From [Clostridium] innocuum (GTDB taxonomy: Bacteria > Bacillota_I > Bacilli_A > Erysipelotrichales > Erysipelotrichaceae): a stretch of DNA of 64,000 bases. The translations under genes were made by a program, and so were the position numbers. Position 1 is the stretch's first letter, and each line of letters begins with the position of its first letter. Positions 7,878-15,945 of this stretch are shown here, one piece after another. The stretch lies in contig CP048838.1 of the NCBI GenBank assembly GCA_012317185.1, forward strand, positions 3,100,001 through 3,164,000. The letters run 5' to 3'. The notes under the pieces are model-generated. The model was not told the origin of the DNA. It ran no database searches and was given only the letters and a program-made list of their open reading frames with translations.

Positions 7878-9252
7878 AATTATTGTCAATTAATAATTCT
7901 TTTGGATTCCTTCTTAATATATTGAATGAAGAAATAATCAATGATACAAGAAGTACTAAACTCATAAATATAACTACATAAATTATGAATTTAGGTAATA
8001 CATTTATATCTAAACTTGATAATGTCTTGTTAAATCCTTCAGCTTCTGCCCCACCACCTAATTGGCTAGATGCAGATTGTCTAGCTATTTGTTTAGCTAT
8101 ATCACCAGTAACCTTATTCAATATATTATTCCCAAGCTTATCAGCTGTATATTGAGCTAAGAAATAAGAACCAACGAATGCGGGGATTGATATAAATACC
8201 ATCTCAATTAGGAATTGACCAAAAATTTCTAATTTTGATATACCTAATGATAGTAATACTGCTATTTCTTTCCTTCTAGCATTCATCCATAAGAATAATA
8301 ATAATGAAACTACAACTCCTGCAAATATTAATGAGCCAACAAATAATTTATTTGAAATTGAGTAGATACCTGATATAGATTGTTGTAATGCAGGGTAATT
8401 TGATGAACTTTTAATCAAATTATATTCTCTCCAATTTATATCTAATTTCCCAAGATCTTTTATTACACTATCAAGATTCTTATCACCTTTTACAAAGAAT
8501 GTTGCATCTTGGTATACAGCTGTATCCTCTGTATTACCATAAACTTTAGCAGCTGTATGAACATCAGTGATTAATGTATTTTCGTATAGTTCTTGTGCTG
8601 CACTTACTCCACCGCTATTATGCCCATCGAATAAACCTTTAATTTCTACTTCTACTGTTTCATCTGCACCTTTCTCATTATCAGCATCAAATAAATTAGA
8701 TTTTATTTTTATCTTATCTCCAACTTTAAGATTATTTTTTTCAGCTAAATCTTTATGCATTAAGATTTTATTTTTATCTTCATTTTCTAAATGCTTTCCT
8801 TCTACTAATTTATATGCTTCTGATACAAATTTTGTTTCTTTTGATGAGTCGTTAACCCCAGTTAACATAACTGTTCTTTTAAAATTCTTCGCTCTTTCAG
8901 GTGATTGATTCGCAAGAGTCTCTTGAGTTTCAATAATATTATAATCAACTAAATCTGCAACACTGTTTATTCTTTTTACATAGGAGTCTATACTATCTGT
9001 TTGAGATATCTTTTTAATATCTTCACCTTTTACATTTCCCCCACCTCTAGGTGTTCCTGGATTTACTTGTCTATTTATCTCCATAGAAAAACTATTTGTT
9101 ATATTAGCAAATGTTTCTTTTGAAGCTCTGTCCATAGCATCTTTAATAGATAAACTAATGAGACTTAAAGTTGACATAGATAAAATAACTAATATAATAA
9201 TTAATGATTTTAAGCTTTTTCTAGTTACATAAGCAAATGCATTTTTTATCAT
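7876..9252 (-). CDS. FtsX/MacB-type ABC transporter permease (1)
   Basis: This 458-aa protein has one N-terminal membrane helix (about 13-33), an extracytoplasmic MacB_PCD-like domain of about 260 residues, and three C-terminal helices (about 300-325, 345-370, 420-445) of an FtsX domain containing LGISKLEIFGQFLIEM. MacB-type transporters act mechanically on the periplasmic or cell-surface side to expel peptides or lipoproteins or to sense antimicrobials. It adjoins the ATPase gene (stop/start overlap) and a second permease, suggesting an ATPase dimer with two unlike permeases. Confidence 0.88.
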   Translation of the reverse strand: MIKNAFAYVTRKSLKSLIIILVILSMSTLSLISLSIKDAMDRASKETFANITNSFSMEINRQVNPGTPRGGGNVKGEDIKKISQTDSIDSYVKRINSVADLVDYNIIETQETLANQSPERAKNFKRTVMLTGVNDSSKETKFVSEAYKLVEGKHLENEDKNKILMHKDLAEKNNLKVGDKIKIKSNLFDADNEKGADETVEVEIKGLFDGHNSGGVSAAQELYENTLITDVHTAAKVYGNTEDTAVYQDATFFVKGDKNLDSVIKDLGKLDINWREYNLIKSSSNYPALQQSISGIYSISNKLFVGSLIFAGVVVSLLLFLWMNARRKEIAVLLSLGISKLEIFGQFLIEMVFISIPAFVGSYFLAQYTADKLGNNILNKVTGDIAKQIARQSASSQLGGGAEAEGFNKTLSSLDINVLPKFIIYVVIFMSLVLLVSLIISSFNILRRNPKELLIDNN

Positions 9253-9908
9253 TATTCAACCTCCAAATTCATTTTATTTACTTTTTTCAACTTTTTACCA
9301 CTTAGTTCTAAAATGATATCCGCAGAATCTGCTACTTCCTTACTATGTGTTACAACTATTACACATTTATTTCTATCTTTAGCTAATGTCTTTAATATAT
9401 TAATTATTTCTCCAGCAGTAACACTGTCTAGGTTACCAGTAGGCTCATCAGCTAGTATTATTGGAGCATCTGATACCAATGCTCTAGCAATAGCTACTCT
9501 TTGTTGCTGTCCACCAGATAATTTCATAACATTTCTTTTTATTTGTTTTTTATCTAAACCTAGTTCAAACAAGATACTTTCATCTGCTGATTTATTCACT
9601 AATCTAATATTTTCAATTGGTGATAAATAATCTATTAAATTATAGTTTTGAAATACTAAAGATATATTATTTTTTCTATGATTACTATATCCTTTCTTTT
9701 GTATATCTTCATTCTTAAACAATATTTTTCCTGTTTGAGGTTTATCAAGTCCAGCAAGTAAGGAAAGAAGTGTAGATTTTCCTGTTCCTGACTTTCCTAC
9801 TATCGCATAAAACTTCCCAAGTTCAAATTTTTGATTTACTCCTGACAAAACTTTTTCTTTAGAATTTGCATAACTATATGCTACATTCTTTATTTCTAAT
9901 ATATCCAT
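9252..9908 (-). CDS. ABC transporter ATPase (MacB/LolD type)
   Basis: The 218-aa ATPase drives the flanking FtsX-type permeases. Walker A is GKSGTGKST (about 37-45), the signature is LSGGQQQR (about 130), and Walker B is IILADEPTGNLDS. The length is typical for the LolD/FtsE/MacB class. It lies between two permease genes in one operon. Confidence 0.93.
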   Translation of the reverse strand: MDILEIKNVAYSYANSKEKVLSGVNQKFELGKFYAIVGKSGTGKSTLLSLLAGLDKPQTGKILFKNEDIQKKGYSNHRKNNISLVFQNYNLIDYLSPIENIRLVNKSADESILFELGLDKKQIKRNVMKLSGGQQQRVAIARALVSDAPIILADEPTGNLDSVTAGEIINILKTLAKDRNKCVIVVTHSKEVADSADIILELSGKKLKKVNKMNLEVE

Positions 9909-9917
9909 TATTTTCTC

Positions 9918-11195
9918 CTAACTTATTTTTGATAATATTTCTTTAGGCTTCTTGATTAATATTAATGAAGAAGCAAATACAACTGATAAAACAATAATAC
10001 TTATTAATATTAAATAACTTTGTCCAAGTGTTGTTATATTTAACATAAAACTACTATTATTTATTAAACTTCCACCGGAAATCATTGAGTTCTCTGAGTT
10101 AATGAATCCATCTACAATTACTTTTAGTAATACATTTCCTAAAAATAAGGAAGATATTATACTTGGTATCGATATGAATATTAACTCGAATATAAATTGC
10201 ATTATAATTTGTATCTTAGATGTTCCAATAGATAAAAATATACCTATTTCATAAATTCTTTCTCTTAACCATAGAATCAAGATTAATGAAAGAACAACCA
10301 TCCCACCTAACATAATAGAATAAGTCATTATTTTTATTATATGTTTTATTCCACTCACTGACTCTAAAGACTCTTCAAACGCATTAGAATCTTTTTCAAC
10401 AAAATACTTTGACTCATCAATTTTAAACTCTTTCAATTTGTTTAAGGCTAAGTCTGTAGATTCTGCACTACCAGAATACATTAAAATTTTATTTGCGATT
10501 TTATTATTTTCTGATTTATTTAATATCTCTTGGCTTGTTGAATAATCTACAAACACCATATTTTCACTAAAATCAGAAGATAATCCTGTATATGTTTCCT
10601 GTTTTTTACCAGAAAAGATCCCTATAATTTTAAATTTATGACTTTTTATTTTTCCACTTTTTTCAATATCTAGTAATTCAAGATCAACTTCATCACCTAA
10701 TTTTAGATTGTTTTGTTTAGCAAATTCTTCATGAACAATAATTGAATTCTTATCATTTTCTCCTATATTTTTACCTTCTTTAATTGTAAATACTCCACTA
10801 CTAAATAAAATATTTCTTTTAGTATTATTTGTAGCTTCGAGTGAAACAACATTCTTAAATTCGTCAGATAAATCTTCTCTATTTATTCTTTGTTCTCCGC
10901 TAACTACTTTAGCATCTTTTAGTTTTGCTAATCCATCATATTGAATTATTTTTTCTTCAATTTCTTTTAATTTTTCAATATCTTTAAATTGATTAACATT
11001 AAAATATTTACCATCTTTTTTTGTTATTGATATTGAAGAATTAGAACTTTCATATAAAGCCTTTTCTATTTCATTGCTTGATTTCATTATTGTTAAACAA
11101 GAATACAAGCAAGAAAGAACTATAGTTAATATGATAAAAATTATTAAAGTTCTATTTCTCTTTCTTGTAATATATGCTATAGCATTTTTTATCAC
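9918..11195 (-). CDS. FtsX/MacB-type ABC transporter permease (2)
   Basis: This 425-aa protein has the same layout as the 7876 permease: an N-terminal helix (about 16-33), an extracellular domain, and three C-terminal helices with LSIGTSKIQIIMQFIFEL. The two permeases are related but clearly diverged, so a heterodimer is likely. The 4Fe-4S gene lies 18 bp upstream in the same direction. Confidence 0.87.
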   Translation of the reverse strand: MIKNAIAYITRKRNRTLIIFIILTIVLSCLYSCLTIMKSSNEIEKALYESSNSSISITKKDGKYFNVNQFKDIEKLKEIEEKIIQYDGLAKLKDAKVVSGEQRINREDLSDEFKNVVSLEATNNTKRNILFSSGVFTIKEGKNIGENDKNSIIVHEEFAKQNNLKLGDEVDLELLDIEKSGKIKSHKFKIIGIFSGKKQETYTGLSSDFSENMVFVDYSTSQEILNKSENNKIANKILMYSGSAESTDLALNKLKEFKIDESKYFVEKDSNAFEESLESVSGIKHIIKIMTYSIMLGGMVVLSLILILWLRERIYEIGIFLSIGTSKIQIIMQFIFELIFISIPSIISSLFLGNVLLKVIVDGFINSENSMISGGSLINNSSFMLNITTLGQSYLILISIIVLSVVFASSLILIKKPKEILSKIS

Positions 11196-11213
11196 TTTCC
11201 TAACTACTCCTCT

Positions 11214-12110
11214 CTATTTTCTTACTCCATAACTAATTGCATCCACTGGACAAGCATTTTTACATCGTCCACATCTGATACACTCCAGATGATTGCAATT
11301 CTCAACTGGATCTATATTCATTTGGCAAACTTTTTTACATTTTCCACAATTAATACACTTATCCTTATCCAATCTATATCTAAATATTGAAATAGGGTTA
11401 AAAATTGAGTAAATAGCTCCAAGTGGACATATATATTTACAAAAAGGTCTATATATAATTATAGAAAGTAACAAAGTAACTATTAGAATGATTCCTTTCC
11501 AATAATACAAGAAACCTATCGCATTTCTCATACTTTTATTTAATAAAACAAGTGGTAATCCTCCTTCCAGCATACCAATCGGACAAATAAGTTTACAAAA
11601 ATACGGAGAACCCTGACCTAAAATATCAACCAAAAATAAAGGTAATATTATTACAAATACAAGTAATATTATGTATTTCAATTTTCTCAAATGTTTATCA
11701 AACTTAAATGTTTCAACTTTTTTAAAAAAGGGAATCTTATGTAGCAAATCTTGAATCAATCCAAATGGACACAGCCATCCACAAACAAATCTTCCCACCA
11801 ATGCTCCTATAAAAAACAAAATCCCAACTATATAATAACTAATCTTATATTTTGAATTTCCAATTACTGCCTGTAGTGATCCTATTGGACAAGAACCTTT
11901 TGCTCCCGGGCATGAATAACAATTCATACCTGGAACACAAATTTTCTTTAAATTCCCACCGTAGATTTTACCAGTCTTAAACCCTTCAAAGTAAGAATTA
12001 GTAATTAAAAACCAAACGGATTGAAATAAATGCCTAAAACGATCTCTTATTTTATATTTATCTTTTTTTGTACTACCATTTATAATCTTTTTAATTCTAT
12101 CCAATTCCAA
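11214..12110 (-). CDS. Membrane 4Fe-4S protein, NapH/CcoG-like
   Basis: This 298-aa protein has several membrane helices and repeated Cys-Pro motifs facing the membrane: CYSCPGAKGSCPIG, CGWLCPFG, CKLICPIG and CKYICPLG. Two classic ferredoxin motifs follow near the C-terminus, CINCGKCKKVCQ and CIRCGRCKNACP. Family members pass electrons across the membrane to extracytoplasmic partners. The start is TTG 12110 behind GGAG, overlapping the end of the CXXC small gene by 14 nt. With TlpA next door I infer a transmembrane reductant pathway; the acceptor is unknown. Confidence 0.85.
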   Translation of the reverse strand: MELDRIKKIINGSTKKDKYKIRDRFRHLFQSVWFLITNSYFEGFKTGKIYGGNLKKICVPGMNCYSCPGAKGSCPIGSLQAVIGNSKYKISYYIVGILFFIGALVGRFVCGWLCPFGLIQDLLHKIPFFKKVETFKFDKHLRKLKYIILLVFVIILPLFLVDILGQGSPYFCKLICPIGMLEGGLPLVLLNKSMRNAIGFLYYWKGIILIVTLLLSIIIYRPFCKYICPLGAIYSIFNPISIFRYRLDKDKCINCGKCKKVCQMNIDPVENCNHLECIRCGRCKNACPVDAISYGVRK

Positions 12111-12249
12111 TACACTCCATACAAATTCTTATCGCCTTATCCAAGACAACTTTAGTTTCTCCATTACTATGACCATAGTAAATCATCGCCATACTAATAA
12201 AGATAATTAATAAAGACAAGGCACGGCTTTTTAAAAATTTATTAACCAT
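12097..12249 (-). CDS. CD1871A-like small CXXC membrane protein (50 aa)
   Basis: The minus strand holds a 50-codon frame starting MVNKFLKSRALSLLIIFISM, a single membrane helix, and ending CMECIGIG, a CXXC pair. The product matches my memory of the CD1871A CXXC family seen in clostridial conjugative elements. It overlaps the 4Fe-4S gene and follows tlpA, so the three form a redox unit. It is easily missed because of its size. Confidence 0.65.
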   Translation of the reverse strand: MVNKFLKSRALSLLIIFISMAMIYYGHSNGETKVVLDKAIRICMECIGIG

Positions 12250-12270
12250 ATACCAATCACCGCTTTACTT

Positions 12271-13428
12271 TTATTTATTTTTTATTTTTTCCAATTCTTT
12301 TTCAATTACCTGCTTCCATTCCTTTGCACTCTTTGCCCCAGAATAAGTATCACCTGCAATATTTCCATTACTATCAACAAAGAAAGTCTCTGGCATAGCC
12401 TGTATACCATTCAATCTACCATTAAAGTTTGTCTTATCTGGCATTAAGAAAGGATATGAAGCCTTTGTCTTTTCATGTATTAACTTTGACTTTTCAATTG
12501 CTTCCTTGTTTTCACCGTTATCATCAACAGTATCTGTAACAACTCCAACGATATTTACACCCTTGCTTTTCATTTCATTCTGAACCTCAACCAAATCAGG
12601 AATTTCCTTTACACAAGCTGTACACCAAGTTGCAAATACATTTACCATAGTAAGATCATACTTCTCAAAATCTTTACTTGTAAAATCCTTGCCATTTATG
12701 TCCTTTGTTGATAGTTTACGTAAATCTTTAACCGATTCTTTGTTAAATGCTTCTGTATTTTCTAAATCAGTTTTTTCTGATAGCACAAAACCATTTTTAG
12801 GACGTTCTTTTTTATCTATAATTTGAATCTCAGTTCTTTTTAATTCATCCAGAAGATTACTTTCAGCTCCGCTATTTGTGCTTAAATAGCAATCGTATTT
12901 TCCATCACTTGAAACTCCTATTTTAGTATGAGTATCACATTTTGTAATTTTAGATATTTTTTCTTCTGATGTATTTTTTTCGAATATACCAATAGTCCCA
13001 ATTCTTTCAAGCTCATTTTGCCAATTTTTATATCCATCGCCCATCTTTTCTATAACTGCATTTTTTTGTTCTTCTGTCATTTTTTCAAATGTCAAAATAG
13101 CATACTTTAGTTCTTTATCTATAGGACTTTGATCATCTAACATCGCTATCTTTTTATCAGCTATATAATTTCTAAATTTGTCTGAGAGTTTAAATTTAAG
13201 CCCTAAATATTCATAAACATATTCTTTCTTTGCCTCCAATGTATAATCTGATGGCTTAAAAGTTTCATTTTTGCCATTTGCATTAATTGACATGCCTGCC
13301 TCTTCAGAACTTATGGATTGTCCTTCTTTAATTTTATTGTTTTCATTACTTTTTTGACACCCAACTGCGTTTAAGCTCAAACATAATGCAAGTAATAGGC
13401 ATGCTCCTCTTGATACTATTTTTTTCAT
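12271..13428 (-). CDS. TlpA-like thioredoxin-fold lipoprotein
   Basis: The 385-aa protein starts with a lipoprotein signal (lipobox NAVGC, Cys24), so it is anchored outside the membrane. Residues about 55-215 form a domain I do not recognise. The C-terminal thioredoxin fold (about 235-385) carries the redox motif WCTACVKEIPDL and the cis-Pro region AMPETFFVD. It probably reduces or isomerises surface protein disulfides using electrons from the 4Fe-4S membrane protein. AAAGGAGGAATAATTT precedes the start. Confidence 0.87.
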   Translation of the reverse strand: MKKIVSRGACLLLALCLSLNAVGCQKSNENNKIKEGQSISSEEAGMSINANGKNETFKPSDYTLEAKKEYVYEYLGLKFKLSDKFRNYIADKKIAMLDDQSPIDKELKYAILTFEKMTEEQKNAVIEKMGDGYKNWQNELERIGTIGIFEKNTSEEKISKITKCDTHTKIGVSSDGKYDCYLSTNSGAESNLLDELKRTEIQIIDKKERPKNGFVLSEKTDLENTEAFNKESVKDLRKLSTKDINGKDFTSKDFEKYDLTMVNVFATWCTACVKEIPDLVEVQNEMKSKGVNIVGVVTDTVDDNGENKEAIEKSKLIHEKTKASYPFLMPDKTNFNGRLNGIQAMPETFFVDSNGNIAGDTYSGAKSAKEWKQVIEKELEKIKNK

Positions 13429-13545
13429 AAATTATTCCTCCTTTATTTTTTACACAATAGCATTTTATAGCTACTTTCAATAACATTCTACACACCTTTT
13501 ATGAAACGTTGATGAAATATAATTTTTTATTTTTCCAAACTATGG

Positions 13546-13551
13546 TATAAT
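13546..13551 (+). promoter_or_regulatory. Extended -10 promoter for mob genes
   Basis: TATAAT preceded by TGG, an extended -10. The -35 region is only T-rich. It would drive mobC and the relaxase through the leader terminator. Confidence 0.5.
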
Positions 13552-13639
13552 AATATAAGTATTATGCTTAAAGTTGTTCTTACACGATTAGTATATGAGC
13601 AAGCACAGTAAGTGTACGGACACTTACGAAAAAATTGAT

Positions 13640-13671
13640 GAAGCAGCCCTCTGGGATCTGCTTCTTTTTTT
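13640..13671 (+). terminator. Leader terminator before mobC
   Basis: GAAGCAG and CTGCTTC arms followed by seven T form a textbook intrinsic terminator, but it lies upstream of mobC and downstream of the promoter. It should limit mob transcription unless antiterminated. Confidence 0.75.
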
Positions 13672-13736
13672 ATCAATTTTTAACTTGTTAGGGTGTACCC
13701 TAAGACCCCGAAATACATTCAAAGGAGGATTTACCT

Positions 13737-14087
13737 ATGGCAAATAGAATACGAAATGAACGACTTGAAATTAAATTGACAGAAGAAGAAAAGACTCTTT
13801 TTGAGGAGAAAAGAAAACTTGCTAAATGCAGAAATATGAGCCATTTCATTCGCAAGTGCGTTTTAGAAAAGGAAATATATCAAGTGGATTTAGAACCGTT
13901 TAGAGATTTACAAGGCTTACTTTCCAACGCTACAAGCAACATCAATCAGATTGCAAAGCGTGTAAATTCTACCGGCATAATCTATAAGGACGATATAAAC
14001 GATATGAAAAAGCAGATTGAATATTTCTCAAAAGAGTTGTGGCAAATACATTCTCTGCTTCTTAACAGAACTTCCGGAGGTGATTAA
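13737..14087 (+). CDS. mobC: MobC-like relaxosome accessory protein
   Basis: The 116-aa protein has an N-terminal ribbon-helix-helix-type segment (ERLEIKLTEEEKTLFEEK, RNMSHFIRKCVLE) and a helical C-terminus with LLSNATSNINQIAKRVN, characteristic of the MobC family. MobC proteins bind oriT and help the relaxase open the DNA. It starts behind AAAGGAGGATTTACCT and is followed directly by the relaxase gene. Confidence 0.85.
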   Translation: MANRIRNERLEIKLTEEEKTLFEEKRKLAKCRNMSHFIRKCVLEKEIYQVDLEPFRDLQGLLSNATSNINQIAKRVNSTGIIYKDDINDMKKQIEYFSKELWQIHSLLLNRTSGGD

Positions 14088-14092
14088 ATTTT

Positions 14093-15424
14093 ATGGCTAT
14101 TACTAAAATTCATCCTATAAAGTCAACCCTTAATCTTGCCATTTCATATATTGTTAATGGAGAAAAAACAGATGAGCAAATCTTAGTAAGCACTCATAAA
14201 TGTCATCAGGAAACTGCTCATACTCAATTTTTAAGAACACGAAATGATGCAGGAACAAACGGAACTGTCCTTGCAAGACATCTTATTCAATCCTTTTTAC
14301 CGGGAGAAACAAGTCCGGAAATGGCACATCAAATCGGTCTTGAACTGTGTAAAAAGATATTAAAGTATGAGTACGAATATATCTTATGTACCCACATAGA
14401 TAAAGGTCATATCCATAACCATATCATCTTCAATAATGTAAATATGGTAACAGGCAAGTGCTATCAATCCAACAAGAAAAGCTACCACCAAATCAGGTAT
14501 CAAAGCGATAAGCTATGCAAAGAAAATAACCTTTCTGTTATTGATGAATTCTACGAGAGCTATAAGAGAAAGTACAAAACAAATGGTAAGTCATGGTATG
14601 AAAATGAGCAATCTAAGAAAGGTACTTCTTGGAAAAGCAGGATTCAATTTGACATTGATCGTTTGATAAAACAGTCTAAGGATTGGGAAGAATTTCTAAA
14701 GAAGATGGCGGAACTTGGTTATGAAATAAAGTATGGAAAACATATAGCCTTTAAGCCAAAAGATAAGCAGAGATTTACAAGGGCTAAGACAATTGGTGAG
14801 GATTATACAGAGAAAAGATTAAAAGAGCGTATTACAGAAAATCAAACGATTAAAACCCCACCTGTCAAAAAACGAATCGGAAATGTCATCAATATGAATA
14901 CCAATGCCAAAGTGAAAGAGAGCAAAGGCTATGAATACTGGGCAACAAAACACAACCTAAATACAATGGCTGAGTCAGTTTTTTTCATCAGAGAACATGG
15001 CATTAACTCCGTTAAGCAGCTTGATGAATATATTCAAAAAAGTGCTGAAGAAAGACAAGCTTTACAAGATAAAATCAAAGAAGTCGATAAGGATATGCAG
15101 CTACTTTCTGATACGATGGAACAAGTTCACACTGTTAAAAAGTATCGAGTCTACTACAAAGAATATAAAGCAAATCCTTCTGATAAGGCATTTTTTGAGG
15201 AGCATAGGGCTGAAATCACACGCTACGAAACGGCTCTTGCAAAACTTAAAAAGTCCTATTCAAGGCTACCTGATTCCAACGATATTTTAGATAAACTTGA
15301 TAAGCTGCAAGAAAAAAAGAATACCCTAATGCAAGAGTATTCTTCTACAAAATCTACTATGGACGAGCTTTATCAAATACGAAAGAACTATGGAATTTAC
15401 ATGGGTAAGGAGATGGAGAGATAA
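14093..15424 (+). CDS. Relaxase (MOBP-type mobilization nuclease) of the ICE
   Basis: The 443-aa protein should nick oriT and pilot the strand into the recipient. Near the N-terminus Y19 is a candidate nucleophile; the metal-binding His cluster is HIDKGHIHNHIIFN with H101, H106, H108 and H110. The C-terminal third (about 330-440) is coiled coil. Its start overlaps the mobC end closely (GGAGGTGA at the mobC stop). It is one of very few ICE genes on the plus strand, facing the defence island. Confidence 0.9.
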   Translation: MAITKIHPIKSTLNLAISYIVNGEKTDEQILVSTHKCHQETAHTQFLRTRNDAGTNGTVLARHLIQSFLPGETSPEMAHQIGLELCKKILKYEYEYILCTHIDKGHIHNHIIFNNVNMVTGKCYQSNKKSYHQIRYQSDKLCKENNLSVIDEFYESYKRKYKTNGKSWYENEQSKKGTSWKSRIQFDIDRLIKQSKDWEEFLKKMAELGYEIKYGKHIAFKPKDKQRFTRAKTIGEDYTEKRLKERITENQTIKTPPVKKRIGNVINMNTNAKVKESKGYEYWATKHNLNTMAESVFFIREHGINSVKQLDEYIQKSAEERQALQDKIKEVDKDMQLLSDTMEQVHTVKKYRVYYKEYKANPSDKAFFEEHRAEITRYETALAKLKKSYSRLPDSNDILDKLDKLQEKKNTLMQEYSSTKSTMDELYQIRKNYGIYMGKEMER

Positions 15425-15438
15425 TTTTTTCTCTCCAT
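15413..15438. other. Hairpin at convergent gene ends
   Basis: ATGGAGAGA and TCTCTCCAT arms enclose the relaxase stop codon. It lies between the convergent relaxase and thsB genes; there is no T-tract after it, so terminator activity is uncertain. Confidence 0.4.
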
Positions 15439-15447
15439 CATCATTTA

Positions 15448-15945
15448 TTACCAAGTTGATGGTTTATGGTTTATTCCATACTCAATTAAATCTTCAATAT
15501 TATCTTTAATATCGCTATAAACATATTTACTTGATGAATAGTTAGAGTCAAAACATTTAACATACTTTGAAAGTTTTTCACCTTCTAATGTTAAATAATC
15601 AAAAGGATTATTACCCTTATCATCTTGCTCTCCCAGTGAATTCTCCAACTTGTGAATGTAAATTCCCACAATACCTTTATTTAACTCATATGCTTTTTTT
15701 ATTTCATAATTTATCCATTTTCTGTTCGCTGTTTTTTCTCCAATCAAAACAACCAAACATGAACGCTTATTTAACTGTTCATGAATCCATTCTTTAATTT
15801 TACTTTCTGTTTTTTCTTTTACTTCCTCCCAGTCATTATCAGAAAAGGTAGAACTACTGTCTACTTTCCCCATGTTGCGAACCTGTCCTGCCCTCCAATT
15901 ATCATTATCGTAATGAAAGCTAAAAAATACCTGTCTTTTTGCCAT
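15448..15945 (-). CDS. thsB: Thoeris ThsB, TIR-domain sensor
   Basis: The 165-aa protein is a TIR-like domain. The N-terminus MAKRQVFFSFHYDND matches the ThsB start motif, and WINYEIKKAYE carries the predicted catalytic Glu (E81). In Thoeris, ThsB detects phage and makes a cyclic ADP-ribose signal from NAD. The start codon directly abuts the thsA stop, whose last codons supply the ribosome-binding site AAGGAGG, so the pair is translationally coupled. Confidence 0.88.
   Translation of the reverse strand: MAKRQVFFSFHYDNDNWRAGQVRNMGKVDSSSTFSDNDWEEVKEKTESKIKEWIHEQLNKRSCLVVLIGEKTANRKWINYEIKKAYELNKGIVGIYIHKLENSLGEQDDKGNNPFDYLTLEGEKLSKYVKCFDSNYSSSKYVYSDIKDNIEDLIEYGINHKPSTW

Larger units (their letters stand above)
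13429..13736 (+). promoter_or_regulatory. mobC leader and candidate ICE oriT
   Basis: The plus strand holds an extended -10 (TGG-TATAAT, 13546-13551), then perfect 8-bp arms GTAAGTGT/ACACTTAC (13608-13627), a terminator (13640-13671), and 7-bp arms TTAGGGT/ACCCTAA around GT (13688-13703), then the mobC ribosome-binding site. Inverted repeats upstream of mobC and a relaxase are where oriT is normally found. The nick site cannot be read from sequence alone. A 49-codon frame (from 13595) crosses the leader but lacks a ribosome-binding site. Confidence 0.5.

Noticed and set aside
14997..15290. 97-aa frame inside the relaxase gene
   Set aside because: Other-frame shadow of the relaxase coiled coil, without a ribosome-binding site.
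15413..15438. Hairpin between relaxase and thsB as a bidirectional terminator
   Set aside because: Stem is good but no T-tract follows on either strand; kept only as a hairpin.
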